DNA of 64,000 nt from contig NZ_CAMCEC010000002.1 of NCBI RefSeq assembly GCF_945873775.1, positions 62,001 to 126,000 of the forward strand, given 5' to 3'. The stretch comes from an uncultured Treponema sp. Its GTDB lineage: Bacteria; Spirochaetota; Spirochaetia; Treponematales; Treponemataceae. Position numbers and translations under genes: made by a program. The first letter of the stretch is position 1, and each line of letters opens with the position of its first letter. Below the pieces are notes generated by a model that saw only the letters and a list, made by a program, of their open reading frames with translations, was not told where the DNA came from and ran no database searches. Shown here piece after piece: positions 35,988 through 45,500 of the stretch.

Positions 35988-36113
35988 TGTCATTCATTAG
36001 ATTGCCGATCGGCTCAAGCCCAACAATGACAATACATTTTCCTGCCATTCCAGACTTTAAGTTCTGCCATTCCCGATTTGAACTTTTGTCATTCCCGCAC
36101 TTGATGCGGGAAT
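35988..36113. repeat. Palindromic repeats after the Cache gene
   Basis: TGTCATT directly after the stop codon, a decayed ATTGCCGATCGGCTCAAGCC segment with AATGACA, then a second copy with the hairpin ATTCCCGC/GCGGGAAT (36091-36113). Between convergent genes. Confidence 0.8.
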
Positions 36114-36132
36114 CTATATTTATGACAATGTT

Positions 36133-36975
36133 TTAAAGGGCGATTTTCCAGTTCACGGAAACTGGCGTTACAGAAAAACGCACGCTTCCTTTTTTGAATG
36201 CAGTTTCTTTTTTTTCTGAATGCGAGGCAATCAGCTCATGCACAAGCGGAACTCCAATTCCGCAGACAGTGCCCAAAGCCGCGCCAAAAATTGTGTCAGT
36301 AAGAAAGTGGTTTCCGCTTGCAATTCTTAGCCCCGCCGTTCCAATAGCAACTGAGTAAGATGCCGCAATTACAGGAATTTTCCATTTTGATTCAGGAAAA
36401 TAACGGCAAAATGTATACGAAAGAAATCCTGCGCCCAAAAAAGAATCCGTTGTGTGTCCGCTTGGACTTGAAAACTCAAAGTCATAGTCGTCAAGTTTGT
36501 CTTTCGGGTAGCCATCATAATACATATAAGGGCGGACTCTTCTTATTCCCATCTTCAAAAAATTTTTCGCACCATAATCAAAAAGATAAGCTTCAACATA
36601 CATCGTAGTCAGCGTAAGAATATCTTCCGTGGAAAGAAAATCATTAAAAAATCCAGCACCATAAACTGCAAACGGAAGAGCAAGGCTCACGGTGCAAGTT
36701 GCAGTTCCAAGGTTGTCTAGAGTACGGTTGTATTTTTGGGAAAGTTTTCTGTCTATGAAATTTACTGAATCCAAATCATAGCTTCGTTCTGTATACTCAG
36801 GAAAGTCCAGAGTTTTTTCAGCAATAACCGCAGAAGTTGTAAAAGCAATTCCGGCTCCAAGAATAATTCCGTCCGCAACAGGATTTAGTTTAAACGGAGA
36901 TTTTTCTGTTTGTGCAAAAAGTTCCGCGGAAAGCAGCTGAAAAAGAAGAGAAATTAAAAACAAATACCTTTTCAT
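36133..36975 (-). CDS. PAP2-family phosphatase, exported
   Basis: 280 residues with a signal peptide (YLFLISLLFQLLSAELFAQ). Acid-phosphatase signature in order: KMGIRRVRPY, SSPSGHTTDS and RIASGNHFLTDTIFG (Arg, His and Asp of motif 3). Membrane segments frame the motifs. It dephosphorylates lipid phosphates (undecaprenyl or phosphatidate type) at the envelope. It begins 1 base after the SpoU methylase stop, same direction. Confidence 0.88.
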   Translation of the reverse strand: MKRYLFLISLLFQLLSAELFAQTEKSPFKLNPVADGIILGAGIAFTTSAVIAEKTLDFPEYTERSYDLDSVNFIDRKLSQKYNRTLDNLGTATCTVSLALPFAVYGAGFFNDFLSTEDILTLTTMYVEAYLFDYGAKNFLKMGIRRVRPYMYYDGYPKDKLDDYDFEFSSPSGHTTDSFLGAGFLSYTFCRYFPESKWKIPVIAASYSVAIGTAGLRIASGNHFLTDTIFGAALGTVCGIGVPLVHELIASHSEKKETAFKKGSVRFSVTPVSVNWKIAL

Positions 36976-36976
36976 T

Positions 36977-37745
36977 TTATTTTTTAAGCTCGTACATTAT
37001 TACAGAAGCCGCCTGCGCAACATTCAAACTGTCAACTTTAGGACCGGCTTCTCCCATTCCGGCAAAAGGAATTATTACAAGTGAATCGCAGTTCTGGGCA
37101 ACTTCTTCACTGATTCCGTTTTCTTCGTTTCCAAGCACAACCAACGCCGGTTTTTCCTGGCAAAGCGATTTCATTTCTGAAACTTTTTTCTGCGCCTTTA
37201 GTGAAGTTCCAAAACGAGCCATTTTTCCTTTCATGTCTTTGAGCAAAAACGGAATTGACCTTACAGAATAAATGTTTACAAATTCCATTCCGCCTTCTGC
37301 AACCCGGTAGCTGCTGGTTGTGATTGAAGACTGGGATTCGTCCAATGGAATTACAATATTTTTTATGCCGAAAAACGCCGCGCTTCTTACAATTGCGCCA
37401 AGATTATTTGCATTTCCAACACGGTCAAGAATCACAGCATCTTCTTTTTGTTCAACCCAGCGCGCTGTAATCTCTGTATTAAGCGGAAGAATTACAGGAG
37501 TGTCAATCATCGCAACAACGCCCTGATGGTGAACACTTCCGCAAAGCTTTTCAAGCTCAACAGAATCTGCGACTTTATTGTAAGGACGTTTTGAAGCAGC
37601 CATTTTCTTGCAAAGTCCGCCAAACAAAGGAGCTTTTTTCTTCCATAAAATATAAGCGGCGGATTTTCTGGCTGTTGATTTTTTCCAATGTTTTTACAGC
37701 TGCAAAACCGCAAACTGCAAGTTCATTTCTTTGAGTGTTTTTCAT
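36977..37745 (-). pseudogene. SpoU/TrmH-family RNA 2'-O-methyltransferase, frameshifted at an A6 run
   Basis: The C-terminal part (36977-37627) is a SPOUT methylase: LDRVGNANNLGAIVRSAAFF, LVVLGNEENGISEE, VIIPFAGMGEAGPKVDSLNV (motifs 1-3). The N-terminal substrate-binding domain is present but in another frame, starting ATG 37745: NELAVCGFAAVKTLEKI, then KIRRLYFMEEK. The frames meet at six A on the coding strand (37634-37639); five A would give one frame of about 255 residues, the normal family length. Either a recent frameshift, a sequencing error or slippage. It would methylate rRNA or tRNA if restored. Confidence 0.8.
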
Positions 37746-37801
37746 AGCAAAAATATATCCATAAGAAAATAAAAAGTCAATTCTGTTTTAAGGTTGAAAA
37801 A

Positions 37802-38458
37802 CTATTCTTCAAATTTTGAAATCTTTGACTTTCTGGAGCCGACAGCATAAACACTTCCAAGAACAGCGCATGAAAGGACAACCGCGCAAATAACTTCAAA
37901 AAATCCGTTTGTAATCATCGTTGTTGCAATAATCGCGGCAAACGCCTTGAAGCCTGAAATATTTTCTGTGCTGATTCCGATTTTTTCAATTGCGCCAAGA
38001 ACAAGCGGAAGAAAAATGTTTCCGTAGAAAATAAAAATCGCGCCCATAACAAGAACTGTATGAATAAAAGTTCCAAGTGCAGCAGCAACAGCACCGCTTA
38101 TAATTTTTGGCATACGCGGAATAAAATTGAGCAAAGTAAAAATTCCCCAGACAGCAACAGGAAAAAGAAGCCTCGGCAAAACAGAAACAAGCGGATTCAT
38201 AAAAAACGGACTCGCGGCGGCTCCAGTCATAAGATTTTTTACAAGGCTAGAAACACCGAAGATAAATCCAGTTGCAAGCCCCGGAACAAGCCCAGCCAAA
38301 AGAGTTGCAAGAATTACAGGAATGTGCATTAAAGTTATTTGAATTGCGCTTCCAAGCTGAATGTATCCAAGCGGCGTAAAACTCAAAATAATGCTAAGCG
38401 CAGAAAAAACGCCAGCCATAGCAATTTTGTAGTTCATGGAATTATTTTCGTTTTTCAT
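37802..38458 (-). CDS. ECF transporter S component (substrate-binding membrane protein)
   Basis: 218 residues with about six membrane segments and the S-component pattern: AMAGVFSALSIILSFTPLG near the N terminus, a GLVPGLATGFIFGVSSLVKN loop, and a Gly/Ala-rich middle. It would bind a vitamin or cofactor precursor and share an energising EcfAAT module encoded elsewhere. The substrate cannot be told. It starts 8 bases after the FMN-oxidase gene, in the pfkA transcription unit. Confidence 0.8.
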   Translation of the reverse strand: MKNENNSMNYKIAMAGVFSALSIILSFTPLGYIQLGSAIQITLMHIPVILATLLAGLVPGLATGFIFGVSSLVKNLMTGAAASPFFMNPLVSVLPRLLFPVAVWGIFTLLNFIPRMPKIISGAVAAALGTFIHTVLVMGAIFIFYGNIFLPLVLGAIEKIGISTENISGFKAFAAIIATTMITNGFFEVICAVVLSCAVLGSVYAVGSRKSKISKFEE

Positions 38459-38466
38459 TTATTACC

Positions 38467-39318
38467 TCAATTTTTTAAAATATTATCAAAAGAAATTTTT
38501 TTGCAAAGAGCAGAAGCAAAAGGTCGTCCAACAAGAACTTCTGAAGCTCCGTAGCTTTGGGCTTTAAACACATCGCTCCAGGAACGTATTCCGCCGTCAA
38601 CCCAAAGCTCCGCGCAGTTTGACTTTAGCATTTTAAAGTTTACACAAAGGAATTCTGCGGAACTGCCCTCACGTGTTTCAATGCGTCCGCCGTGATTTGA
38701 AACAAAAGCAACATCCGGCTTTACTTCTTTAACAAGCTCTAAATCTTCATCTGTAAAAATTCCTTTTATTACAAATGGAATTCCTTTTTTTGAAAAATAT
38801 TTTTTCAGTTCAATCAGTAAAGACGAATCTTTTTTTTCAAGATAAACTTTGTTCCGCATCGTTGCAATATTGTATGCGTCAATGTCGATTCCGCAATATT
38901 CAGAAATATTTTGCGCCCACTCAAAACGCTCAAGAATTTTTTTGTTGCTGTAAGGCTTTATAAAAACCGCCGCTTTTTTTCCTGCTGACTGAACGGCTTC
39001 AATTCCCCACTTTAACTTTGTGTCTGGAACGCCATCGCCAATGCTAAGCTTTGTTCCAAACTTTGAACATTCATTTATCAAGTCAAAGTAAAATTGCTTT
39101 TCGTCAGAGTAGCCTACATTTTCAACCGCGCCAGTCATAGGAGCAAGTCGGATTTCTTTTTTGCCAAAGTCAAACGGACCGAAATCTATTTTCTTCCAAG
39201 TGGCACAGTTCAAAATGAAATTTTTATTTACATTTACACCGCCCATTCCGGGAAGCTCGCCAGCGCAGCCAAATCCAAGGCATTCAGCGCAGAACCGGCA
39301 TTTAAAATTAGTCTCCAA
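38467..39318 (-). CDS. FMN-dependent alpha-hydroxy-acid oxidase-family protein
   Basis: 283 residues. The N-terminal Cys cluster CRFCAECLGFGCAGELPGMGG is typical of an anaerobe branch of this family. Then LAPMTGAVEN, FIKPYSNKK, VIKGIFTDEDLELV, VAFVSNHGGR (the FMN/active-site SNHGGR motif) and LWVDGGIRSWSDVFKA with VLVGRPF. A TIM-barrel flavoprotein oxidising an unknown 2-hydroxy acid. Overlaps pfkA by 11 bases, so translation is coupled. Confidence 0.85.
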   Translation of the reverse strand: METNFKCRFCAECLGFGCAGELPGMGGVNVNKNFILNCATWKKIDFGPFDFGKKEIRLAPMTGAVENVGYSDEKQFYFDLINECSKFGTKLSIGDGVPDTKLKWGIEAVQSAGKKAAVFIKPYSNKKILERFEWAQNISEYCGIDIDAYNIATMRNKVYLEKKDSSLLIELKKYFSKKGIPFVIKGIFTDEDLELVKEVKPDVAFVSNHGGRIETREGSSAEFLCVNFKMLKSNCAELWVDGGIRSWSDVFKAQSYGASEVLVGRPFASALCKKISFDNILKN

Positions 39319-40390
39319 GGCAAATACCCAAGTCTCTGGCAGTTTTTAGCATAGGATGATCAAGAGGAATATTTTTTACTTTTCCAGCAACACAGTCAAG
39401 CGGAACTGGCTTTATCTTTCCATTCTGAACCGCAACAAGATTTCCGAATTTTTCCTGAGCAAGAAAATCAGCGGCGGCAGCTCCAATCTGTGTGGAAAGA
39501 AGGCGGTCATAAGGAGATGGTGTTCCTCCGCGCTGCAAGTAGCCAACAACAGTCGCACGGCATTCAAAGCCAGTTGCTTCTTCAAGTTCTTTTGCAACTC
39601 TTGCGCCTATAGAACATTGCATTGCCGCCCTCGCCTTTTTAAAAGCTTTTTTGTCAAGCAAAGATTCTTCTTTTGACTTTGCGCCTTCTGCAACAACAAC
39701 AATCGAAAAATTCTTTCCAGAAGCTTTGCGTTCCTTTATTTTTTTTGCAACGCTGTTTATATCATAAGGAATTTCTGGAATCAAAATAGCATCTCCGCCG
39801 CCAGCAATTCCTGAATAAAGTCCAAGCCATCCAGCTTTGTGTCCCATGATTTCAACAATCATAACTCTGCCATGGCTGCAGGCTGTAGTGTGGATTCTGT
39901 CAATCGCATCAGTCGCAACATCCAAAGCTGTATAAAATCCGAATGTTACATCAGAGCCTTCAATATCGTTGTCAATTGTCTTTGGAAGTCCAATTACATT
40001 CAATCCAGACTGAAACAAAAGGCTTGCAGTTGTGTTCGTTCCGTTTCCGCCGATACAAACAAGAGCATCAAGATTCCATTTTTTGTAGTTTTCTTTTATG
40101 GCTTCAACTGGCAAAAGACCGGTCGCTTCATTCACAACAGGATTTTTAAAAGGCTTTTCCCTTGAAGTTCCAAGAATTGTTCCGCCTTGAGCTATAAGAC
40201 CAGAAAGCTCATTTTCAGAAAGAACCTTCATGTCTCCGTTTATAAGCCCGCGGTAGCCGTTGAAAATTCCCACAGCTTCCATATTATACTTATTTTTTGC
40301 GGCACGGCACAAAGCCCTTATTGCAGCATTAAGTCCAGGAGCATCTCCGCCACTTGTAAGAATTCCGAATCTTTTTACCTTGCATTCCAT
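39308..40390 (-). CDS. pfkA: 6-phosphofructokinase
   Basis: 360 residues. Fold and active-site motifs: GILTSGGDAPGLNAAIRA, GGNGTNTTA, GLPKTIDNDIEG and IVEIMGHKAGWLGLY. Phosphorylates fructose 6-phosphate. PKTIDND is typical of PPi-linked and group III enzymes, while the GGDG(S/T) phosphoryl-donor motif carries Asn for the Asp, so the donor (ATP or pyrophosphate) cannot be decided. First gene of pfkA-FMN oxidase-ECF S. Confidence 0.9.
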   Translation of the reverse strand: MECKVKRFGILTSGGDAPGLNAAIRALCRAAKNKYNMEAVGIFNGYRGLINGDMKVLSENELSGLIAQGGTILGTSREKPFKNPVVNEATGLLPVEAIKENYKKWNLDALVCIGGNGTNTTASLLFQSGLNVIGLPKTIDNDIEGSDVTFGFYTALDVATDAIDRIHTTACSHGRVMIVEIMGHKAGWLGLYSGIAGGGDAILIPEIPYDINSVAKKIKERKASGKNFSIVVVAEGAKSKEESLLDKKAFKKARAAMQCSIGARVAKELEEATGFECRATVVGYLQRGGTPSPYDRLLSTQIGAAAADFLAQEKFGNLVAVQNGKIKPVPLDCVAGKVKNIPLDHPMLKTARDLGICLGD

Positions 40391-40474
40391 AAACTGAATT
40401 ATATATCAATTATTGCATTTAGAAAAGACAAACCCATAGCGCAAAAAGTTAAAAAAAGGTTAAAAGAAAATTTG

Positions 40475-41188
40475 CTACAAACTGATGTTTCCAACTATAG
40501 TTTCATCGCTGCTGGAAGAATATTCAAGCTCATTTTCAATTGTTTTTTCCTGCTGCTTTTTCTGGGTTTGCGAAGAACGTTTCTTTGGGCAGACAAAAAA
40601 TCCAAAAAGGCTTCCGCAGATTCCAGACGCAAGCTGAATAAAAACGGGAATGCTTTCCTGCATAAATGGCATAAATCCTGAAACTTTTTTTCCGCTGAAA
40701 AGAGAGAACGCAAGATAAAGGGCAAAAATAAAAACCCATGAAACCGGAAGCTGCTTTTTTATAAACACAGAAAGAACCGAAAGAATTATCATCATAAAGA
40801 CAATTCCGCCACATCCAGAAATTCCAAATGTTGAAACGCAAGCCGTCAAAACTCCGCCCACAAGGGAAGTTATAAAAATCATAAGGGCAAGCATAACCGA
40901 GCCGTAACGTTCTTCCAATACAGGGCCGAGCAAAAGAATAAATCCAGTATTCAAAAAGAAAGAAGTTGAATTTGTGCCGCCTAACGGATAAATAACAAGC
41001 TTTACATAATCCAACGCCGATTTAAAGTCGAACGCAGGAACAGATTTTGCTCCATGGCATTCAAAAATTTTTTCGGAAACATTGAGCTTTAAAATCAAAT
41101 CAGCAACAAAAACCGCCGCTGAAACAACAGAAAAAACAAGCACAACAGGAGAATCAAAAACAACTTTCAAAGAATTTTTCTTAGCCAT
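40475..41188 (-). CDS. Rhomboid-like membrane protein without catalytic His
   Basis: 237 residues with about six membrane segments. Rhomboid-like order: FLNTGFILLLGPVLEERYGS, LMIFITSLVGGVLTA, then GISGCGGIVFMM (a GxSG serine motif). The TM6 AHxxGxxxG motif is LASGICGSLFGFF, with Ser where the catalytic His should be. It therefore looks like a pseudo-rhomboid. The tail is Lys/Gln/Glu-rich. Function unknown. Confidence 0.7.
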   Translation of the reverse strand: MAKKNSLKVVFDSPVVLVFSVVSAAVFVADLILKLNVSEKIFECHGAKSVPAFDFKSALDYVKLVIYPLGGTNSTSFFLNTGFILLLGPVLEERYGSVMLALMIFITSLVGGVLTACVSTFGISGCGGIVFMMIILSVLSVFIKKQLPVSWVFIFALYLAFSLFSGKKVSGFMPFMQESIPVFIQLASGICGSLFGFFVCPKKRSSQTQKKQQEKTIENELEYSSSSDETIVGNISL

Positions 41189-41301
41189 ATTTTAAATATT
41201 TCGGCAGATTTCCGCGGAAATTTCAGCGTAAAAACATTGCGGTTTACCAGGTGAAAAAACTAAACTATATTTTTCATTCGATATATGTTATATTTGATTT
41301 A

Positions 41302-41637
41302 ATGAAAGAAAAAGTTATAACAAAAGAAATTCAGCAAGAACTAGAAGAAATAACGAAATCAATTTTAAGTGTAGTTTCTGTAAAAGAAATATTTCTTTTT
41401 GGTTCTTATGCAAATGGAACTCCTTCAGAAAACAGCGACTTTGATATTTATGTTGTAATTCCAGACAACACAATGCGGCCTTTAGATGCAATGACCAAAA
41501 TAAACATAGCGGTAAGCAAAAACCAAAAACGACCAGTAGACATTCTAGTAGGCAGCCAAAGTGATTTTAAAAAACGAAGTTCATTGCCATATATTGAAAA
41601 AGAAGTTTTCAACAAGGGAATTAAAATATATGCCTAA
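41302..41637 (+). CDS. MNT-type nucleotidyltransferase (antitoxin of a HEPN/MNT pair)
   Basis: 111 residues. Minimal nucleotidyltransferase: EIFLFGSYANGTPSENSDFD, IYVVIP, and the third carboxylate in RPVDILV. In HEPN/MNT modules this protein adds AMP to the HEPN toxin and silences it. The frame is open from a GTG at 41251, but TATATT at 41289-41294 lies 7 bases before the ATG at 41302, which suggests a leaderless transcript starting there. Overlaps the HEPN gene by 8 bases. Confidence 0.85.
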   Translation: MKEKVITKEIQQELEEITKSILSVVSVKEIFLFGSYANGTPSENSDFDIYVVIPDNTMRPLDAMTKINIAVSKNQKRPVDILVGSQSDFKKRSSLPYIEKEVFNKGIKIYA

Positions 41638-42016
41638 TGAAATATACGGAACTGCCAAAGAATGGATTGAATATGCAAACAAAGATATATCATCCGCAAA
41701 ATATCTTTGCTCAATGCATCCAAAGCCTTTAGAAATCATTTGCTATCACTGCCAGCAATGTGCCGAAAAAGCATTAAAAGCATTTTTAATAAAAAATAAC
41801 CACGAAGTAAAAAGAACCCATGACTTAATGCTTTTACAAAACGATTGTAAAAATATTTCGAATTATTTTGACTCCTTAACGCTTGAATGCGCTGTATTAA
41901 AAAACTACTCTGTTACATCTCGCTACCCATACCCTTTGGAAATATCAGAAATTGACACCGAAAATGCCATAAAATACGCAGAAACAATTCTTGAATTTAT
42001 AAAAAAATCTATATGA
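41630..42016 (+). CDS. HEPN-domain protein (toxin of a HEPN/MNT pair)
   Basis: 128 residues, all helical: YGTAKEWIEYANKDISSAKY, EIICYHCQQCAEKALKAFLI, KRTHDLMLL, and SRYPYPLEI near the C terminus. The HEPN fold acts as an RNase toxin in type VII pairs. Start at ATG 41630, with AAGGGA about 10 bases upstream, inside the MNT 3' end; the frame is open from 41561 but that part is antisense noise. Overlaps the next gene by 4 bases. Confidence 0.85.
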   Translation: MPNEIYGTAKEWIEYANKDISSAKYLCSMHPKPLEIICYHCQQCAEKALKAFLIKNNHEVKRTHDLMLLQNDCKNISNYFDSLTLECAVLKNYSVTSRYPYPLEISEIDTENAIKYAETILEFIKKSI

Positions 42017-42390
42017 ACTTGCGCTTAAAACCATTCGACATTGTGTTTGTCTTGATTTTTTTAATTGTGATTTTTCTTTCGTTTTTCAATTTGTTCAGCA
42101 AAAAAAATGAAAAGGCGGCGGAACTTTTTGTGCAGACTCCAAGCGAAAAATTTATCTACAGCCTTTCAAAAGATGGAATTTATAAATTCAAAGGACTTCT
42201 TGGAGAAAGCTCAATTCAAGTTGAAAGCGGAAAAGCAAAATTCATAGATTCACCTTGCGAAAATAAAAACTGCATTCAAAGCGGAGAAATAAGCACGCAC
42301 GGACAATGGGCCGCCTGTCTGCCAAACGGAATATTCATTAATATAGAAGGAAAAAGCAAAGAAAGCGGTTTTGACGCAGTTTCAAATTAA
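42013..42390 (+). CDS. NusG domain II-containing membrane-anchored protein
   Basis: 125 residues. One N-terminal membrane segment (IVFVLIFLIVIFLSFFNLF), then a NusG_II domain: YSLSKDGIYKFKGLLG, DSPCENKNCIQSGEI, GQWAACLPNGIFINIEG. Such proteins often sit beside Gx transporter or redox genes; here it follows the HEPN gene with a 4-base overlap. Function unknown. Confidence 0.8.
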   Translation: MNLRLKPFDIVFVLIFLIVIFLSFFNLFSKKNEKAAELFVQTPSEKFIYSLSKDGIYKFKGLLGESSIQVESGKAKFIDSPCENKNCIQSGEISTHGQWAACLPNGIFINIEGKSKESGFDAVSN

Positions 42391-42431
42391 ATCCGCCAGC
42401 AATATTTTTGACAATATTTTCTGTCAATCTC

Positions 42432-42460
42432 TTGATAAATTATTTGATTTTTTATATAGT
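42432..42460 (+). promoter_or_regulatory. gltB promoter
   Basis: TTGATA (42432-42437), exact 17-base spacer, TATAGT (42455-42460). Predicted transcription start near 42467, nine bases before the leader hairpin. Confidence 0.75.
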
Positions 42461-42475
42461 TTAAAGAACGAAACG

Positions 42476-42532
42476 AAGGCGTTTTGTAAAATACAGGCTA
42501 AGTGTCTGTTTTTTGCAAAGCGCCTTTTTTTT
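42476..42532 (+). terminator. Leader terminator (attenuator) before gltB
   Basis: A perfect 16-bp stem AAGGCGTTTTGTAAAA (42476-42491) / TTTTGCAAAGCGCCTT (42511-42526) with two G-U pairs, extended by ACAG/CTGT inside, then eight T (42525-42532). It lies between the promoter and the gltB ribosome site (AAGGGG, 42537). A transcript would end after about 65 bases unless antitermination occurs. Confidence 0.8.
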
Positions 42533-42547
42533 ATGCAAGGGGTTACT

Positions 42548-45500
42548 ATGACTGAAAAAAACAGAACTTTGTATGATCCGTCATTTGAGCATGACGCTTG
42601 CGGAATCGGGGCGGTTGTAAACATTGACGGTACGGCGACTCACAAAATCGTGGACAACGCGCTTTGCATAGTTGAAAAGCTGGAGCACCGCGCGGGAAAA
42701 GATGCGACCGGCGAGACCGGCGACGGCGTTGGAATTCTTGTTCAGATTTCGCATCAGTTTTTTAAGCAGGCGGCAAAGCAGGAGGGAATCGAGCTGAAGG
42801 AAGCGCGCGACTACGGCGTCGGAATGTTCTTCTTTCCGCAGGACAAATACATCCGCTCGCAGGCGATGAAAATGCTTGAAGTCCTTGCAAAAAAGGAGAA
42901 CCTCAAATTTCTCGGCTGGAGAAAAGTTCCTGTAAATCCCGATGTTCTTGGTCAGCGCGCAAGAGACTGTATGCCTTGCATAATGCAGTGCTTTATCGAG
43001 CGTCCGGAAAACATCAGCCGCGGAATTGACTTTGACCGCAAGCTTTACATTCTGCGCCGTCAGTTTGAGCATTCGCACCTGAACACATACATCGCTTCGC
43101 TTTCAAGCCGCACGATTGTCTACAAGGGAATGTTCCTTGTTCAGCAGCTCAGGACTTTCTACAAAGACCTTCAGTCCGAGGACTACACTTCCTCCCTTGC
43201 GCTTGTCCACTCAAGATTCAGCACGAACACACAGCCGAGCTGGCAGAGGGCGCATCCGAACAGATTCATCGCGCACAACGGAGAAATCAACACAATACGC
43301 GGAAACGTTGACAGAATGCTGGCAAGAGAAGAAACTCTTGATTCCCCGGTTTTCAAGGACGAGGAGCTGCGTGAGATTCTTCCGGCGGTGGACGCGACCG
43401 GCTCTGACTCCGCAATGCTCGACAACACTCTGGAATTCCTTGTGATGAACGGAATGCCTCTTCCGCTTGCCGTCATGGTCTGCATTCCTGAGCCATGGAA
43501 AAACGACGGGACAATGAGCCAGCAGAAGCGCGACTTCTACCATTACTGGGCAACGATGATGGAGCCTTGGGACGGACCTGCCGCAATTCTTTTCAGCGAC
43601 GGAGATTTTGTCGGGGCAACTCTTGACAGAAACGGACTCCGCCCAAGCCGCTACTACATCACAAAAGACAATATGCTCATTCTTTCTTCAGAAGTGGGAG
43701 TTCTTGACATTCCGGAAGAAAACATCGTGAAAAAATCTCGCCTTCAGCCCGGAAAAATCCTTCTTGTTGACACAGTCCAGAAGCGTCTTATTTCCGATGA
43801 GGAAGCAAAAAAGCAGTACATAAATCTTTATCCTTACGGCGAATGGCTCAACCTGAATCTTCTGAAGCTGAAGGATCTTGTGATTCCGAACAAGAAAATT
43901 CCGGTCTACACGCAGGAAGAGCGCGACATAATGTACCGTGCGTTCGGCTGGAACTACGAAGATGTGAACGAGATGATTCTTCCGATGGCGCAGAACGGAG
44001 TTGAACCGACCGGAGCGATGGGAATAGACACGCCACTTGCGGTTATGAGCGACAAGCATCCGCCGCTTTACAACTACTTCAAGCAGCTGTTCGCTCAGGT
44101 TACAAATCCGCCGATTGATTCCCTGCGTGAAAAAATCGTCACAGACACGACAGTTTATGTGGGAACAGACGGAAATCTCCTTGAGCCTAAAAGCGCGAAC
44201 TGCACGGTTCTTGAGATAAACAATCCGATTCTGACCGGCGTCGATATGCTCAAGCTTAAAAACCTGAACCGCCCCGGACTGAAAACCGCAGTTGTTTCGC
44301 TCTTGTATTATAAGAACACTTCGCTTAAAGAGGCGCTGGACAATATTTTTGTCGCAATCGAGCGTGAATATCACAACGGAAGCAACATAATCATTTTGAG
44401 CGACCGCGGAGTTGACGAAAACCACGTTGCCGTTCCAAGCCTTCTTGCTGTAAGCGGAGTCGAGCAGTATTTGATCCGCACAAAAAAGCGCACGGCAATC
44501 TCAATTATCCTTGAATCTGCGGAAGTCAGAAACGTCCATCAGGCTGCGATGTGCTTGGGCTACGGAGCGCGCGCGGTTAACCCTTATCTTGCGCATGAAT
44601 GTATCGCCGAGCTTATTGACCAGAAGCTTTTGGACAAGGATTACCACACCGCAATCGACGACTACAACAAGGGAATCATAAACGGAATTGTAAAAATCGC
44701 CGCAAAGATGGGAATCTCGACAATCCAGTCCTATCAGTCCGCGCAGATTTTCGAGGCAATCGGAATCAGCAAGGACGTAATCGACGAATATTTTACAAAC
44801 ACAGTCAGCCGCGTCGGTGGAATCGGACTTAAAGAAATTGACGAGGACGTGAACTTCCATCACAACAAGGCATTTGATCCGCTCGGACTTGCCGTGAACA
44901 CCCACCTTGATTCGGTCGGAAACCACAAGCTGCGCCGAGGTCCTACCTGCGAGGATCACCTTTATTCACCTGAAACGATTATCGCATTGCAGGAAGCCAC
45001 CCGCACAGGAACCTACGAAAGATTCAAGGAATACACGGCACTGGTTGACGACAATTCTCATCCCCACACTTTGCGCGCGATGCTCAAATTCAGTTTCCCG
45101 GAAGGAAAAGAAATCAGCATAGATGAAGTTGAGCCGGTTTCTGAAATTGTAAAACGGTTCAAGACTGGCGCGATGAGCTACGGTTCAATTTCCGAGGAAG
45201 CGCACCGCTGCATGGCTTTGGCGATGAACCATCTGCACGGAAAATCAAATTCCGGCGAGGGCGGTGAGAAACCTGAGCGTCTTGGAACTGAGGCGAATTC
45301 CGCAATCAAACAGGTTGCGTCTGGACGTTTTGGCGTTACGGAAGAATATCTGCTGAGCGCAAAGGAAATTCAGATTAAAATGGCGCAGGGAGCAAAGCCC
45401 GGAGAAGGCGGACATCTTCCTGGAAAAAAAGTTTATCCTTGGATTGCGCAGACCCGTTATGCAACTCCTGGTGTTTCTTTGATTTCGCCGCCGCCGCACC

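Noticed and set aside
42371-42547. N-terminal extension of gltB
   Set aside because: The extra codons cover the promoter and terminator, and the nucleophile Cys position and ribosome site fit the ATG at 42548.
43688-44425. Long open frame antisense to gltB
   Set aside because: It is a by-product of the GC-rich codon pattern of gltB; no ribosome site and no recognisable protein features.
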